Shown here: positions 5,719 to 6,893 of the stretch, in pieces
Position numbering within the stretch: the first letter of the stretch is position 1
Layout: each line of letters opens with the position of its first letter
DNA from: DATHSN01 sp035464115
GTDB lineage: Bacteria > Actinomycetota > Acidimicrobiia > Acidimicrobiales > SKKL01
DNA: 6,893 bases
Assembly: GCA_035464115.1 (NCBI GenBank)
Contig: DATHSN010000373.1
Coordinates: 1 to 6,893 of the forward strand
Direction: 5' to 3'
Notes under the pieces: model-generated
Database searches by the model: none
Told to the model about the DNA's origin: nothing
Seen by the model: only the letters and a program-made list of their open reading frames with translations
Program-made: the position numbers and the translations under genes

Positions 5719-5847
5719 CCGATGGCCCTCGACCGGGCGGGAATCCCCGGTCTGCGACATGGGTCACACCGCCGTCGTCGGGGCCGTCCGGCGCCGTCGG
5801 CGAGGTCGTGGCTCCCGAACCCTGTTGTCGGGCTGGTCGCGGCCGAC

Positions 5848-5853
5848 GGGAGG
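5848..5853 (+). promoter_or_regulatory. Shine-Dalgarno-like site of the EAL-HDOD gene
   Basis: GGGAGG lies 3 nt before the GTG at 5857. The spacing is short, but no other in-frame start closer to the first conserved residues has a ribosome site. It is the reason for choosing 5857. Confidence 0.5.
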
Positions 5854-5856
5854 TCC

Positions 5857-6893
5857 GTGGCTTGGTCGCGTCGTCGTTCCCTGTTCCGACCCGAGGAGGC
5901 TCTGCCGGACCCCCCGTCGCCGGCCGAGGCGCCCAAGCTCGCCGACCTGCCGCCCCGGGGCCCGACCGCCGACCCGGGCAGCGGTCTCTACGTCGGTCGG
6001 GTGCCGGTCCTCGACCACAGCGAGGACCTGGCCGGCTACCAGCTGGTCGTCGAGTCGCTCGATCCCGACGACGAGCCGATCTCGGCGCAGGCCACGATCA
6101 CCGGCGCGCTGCTGGAGGTGGGTCTCGACAGCCTGATCGGTGGCCGCCTGGGGTTCGTCAGCGTCCCGCCCCAGCTGATCCTCGACGGGCTCCACCACGC
6201 CCTGCCGGCCGACCGGGTGGTCCTCGAGCTCGATCCCGACGGCGAGGGCGACCCCACCGAGGCCGCCCGCATGGCCCAGGAGGGCGGCTACCACCTCGCC
6301 GCCCGGGCCGGGGCCAAGTGGACCCAGTCGCGGGCGTCGCGCGACCTGCTCTCGACCGTCATCGTCGACGTGCGCGAGGACGATCCGCACTGGGCGTCGA
6401 TCCGCATCGGTCGCCAGCACCCGAAGGCCCGCCTGCTCGCCGACCACGTCGCCGACTCCGCGGTGCTCGCCAGCTGTTGGGAGTCGGGGTTCTGGTGGGC
6501 GCGGGGGTGGGTCATCCGCCGCCCCGACCGCGTCGCCGAGCCGACGGTGCCCGCCCAGCGCCTGGCGGTCCTCGAGCTGCTCACCCGCATCGAGGACCCC
6601 CGGGCCACGATCGACGACATCGACCAGCTCGTGTCGCTCGACCTGGGCATCTCCTACCGGCTGCTGCGCCTGGCCAACTCCAGCTACCTGGCGCTCGAGC
6701 GGCGGGTCGAGTCGACCCGCGACGCCGTCGTCTACCTGGGCCTCGACACGGTCCGGGCGGTCGCTGCGCTGATGACGATGGCCGCGACCACCGACCGGGC
6801 GCCGGCGCTGGCCACCATGGGCCTGGTGCGGGCCCGCACCTGCCAGGAGCTGGCCGACCGCCACGACCGGTCGCTGCGCCGCAAGGCGTTCAC
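5857..6893 (+). CDS. Degenerate-EAL plus HDOD domain protein (YuxH-like), C-terminus cut by window edge
   Basis: 345 full codons are visible and the frame is open to the right edge. After a Pro-rich, probably disordered leader (residues 1-40) comes an EAL-like domain of the YuxH type. It begins YVGRVPVLDHSEDLAGYQL (45-63), followed by GRLGFVSVPPQLI, RVVLELDPDG and a VIVDVRED strand. The catalytic Glu of the EAL motif is Q62, and a standard metal-binding set is not evident, so c-di-GMP hydrolysis is unlikely. An HDOD domain starts near residue 235 (AVLELLTRIEDP, then IDQLVSLDLGISYRLLRLANSSYL with N274, then AVVYLGLDTVRAV) and is nearly complete. Such proteins are usually about 400 residues and act as signalling scaffolds; the partner is unknown. 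GTG 5857 is chosen for its Shine-Dalgarno site. An in-frame ATG at 5722 would add 45 Arg-rich residues. Confidence 0.85.
   Translation, partial: MAWSRRRSLFRPEEALPDPPSPAEAPKLADLPPRGPTADPGSGLYVGRVPVLDHSEDLAGYQLVVESLDPDDEPISAQATITGALLEVGLDSLIGGRLGFVSVPPQLILDGLHHALPADRVVLELDPDGEGDPTEAARMAQEGGYHLAARAGAKWTQSRASRDLLSTVIVDVREDDPHWASIRIGRQHPKARLLADHVADSAVLASCWESGFWWARGWVIRRPDRVAEPTVPAQRLAVLELLTRIEDPRATIDDIDQLVSLDLGISYRLLRLANSSYLALERRVESTRDAVVYLGLDTVRAVAALMTMAATTDRAPALATMGLVRARTCQELADRHDRSLRRKAF

Larger units (their letters stand above)
5705..5856. other. Divergent intergenic region, MFS / EAL-HDOD
   Basis: 152 bp between the preferred starts of the transporter and the EAL-HDOD gene. It contains the transporter's candidate -10 box and the Shine-Dalgarno site at 5848-5853. 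No TANNNT box is well placed for the plus-strand gene, so I cannot identify that promoter. Both neighbouring frames stay open across part of this stretch, so either protein could be longer than annotated. Confidence 0.5.

Noticed and set aside
5722..5856. In-frame ATG at 5722 as the start of the EAL-HDOD protein
   Set aside because: It adds an Arg-rich stretch of 45 residues with no ribosome site and overlaps the transporter's likely promoter; kept only as an alternative.
4799..6136. A 445-codon plus-strand frame across the MFS gene into the EAL-HDOD gene
   Set aside because: Mostly antisense to a clear membrane protein; its product is Asp/Glu/Gly/Arg-rich low complexity, and its end is out of frame with the EAL-HDOD protein.
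5764..6864. A 366-codon minus-strand frame opposite the EAL-HDOD gene
   Set aside because: Shadow frame; the plus strand encodes recognisable EAL-like and HDOD motifs in the same place.
1..6893. CRISPR array, insertion sequence, tRNA/rRNA, phage or defence genes
   Set aside because: No spaced direct repeats, transposase motifs, terminal inverted repeats or RNA-gene signatures were seen; the genes look chromosomal with uniform base composition.

Overview
The window is very GC-rich DNA, with G or C in most third codon positions. It carries a gatC-gatA-gatB operon, and many genes start with GTG. The gene set, protein style and TANNNT-type -10 boxes placed directly against start codons point to an actinobacterium. 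A lineage near Acidimicrobiia is my best guess, but that is inferred from impression and not from a database search. No mobile element, CRISPR array, tRNA or rRNA is visible.

Layout, left to right. (1) Positions 1-2446, minus strand: gatC, gatA and gatB, the three subunits of the tRNA-dependent amidotransferase. Each junction is a 4-bp stop/start overlap, and gatB runs off the left edge. (2) 2447-2552: a short spacer with a 13-bp inverted repeat just after the upstream gene and a -10-like box just before gatC, so one transcript probably ends and another begins here. (3) 2553-3658, minus strand: a two-gene unit of a 2x[4Fe-4S] ferredoxin followed by an Est30-like alpha/beta hydrolase. (4) 3659-3688: a 30-bp divergent promoter region centred on the 10-bp palindrome CTACCGGTAG. 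(5) 3689-4108, plus strand: a small SCP2-type lipid-binding protein. (6) 4130-5704, minus strand: a 14-helix MFS transporter of the DHA2 type, convergent with the SCP2 gene. (7) 5857 to the right edge, plus strand: a protein with a degenerate EAL domain followed by an HDOD domain, cut by the window end.

The Gat proteins convert Glu-tRNA(Gln), and often Asp-tRNA(Asn), to the amidated forms and are housekeeping. The ferredoxin, hydrolase and SCP2 protein share a control region and may act together in redox or lipid metabolism, but the sequence does not prove this. The transporter and the EAL-HDOD protein are divergently arranged.

The most notable regulatory feature is consistent. Four genes that begin transcription units (gatC, ferredoxin, SCP2, MFS) have a TANNNT box 6-8 bases before the start codon and no usable Shine-Dalgarno site, as expected for leaderless mRNAs. 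The genes inside operons (gatA, gatB, hydrolase) have clear Shine-Dalgarno sites. I found no convincing undescribed multi-gene system. The compact divergent promoter and the ferredoxin/hydrolase/SCP2 neighbourhood are the parts most worth following.
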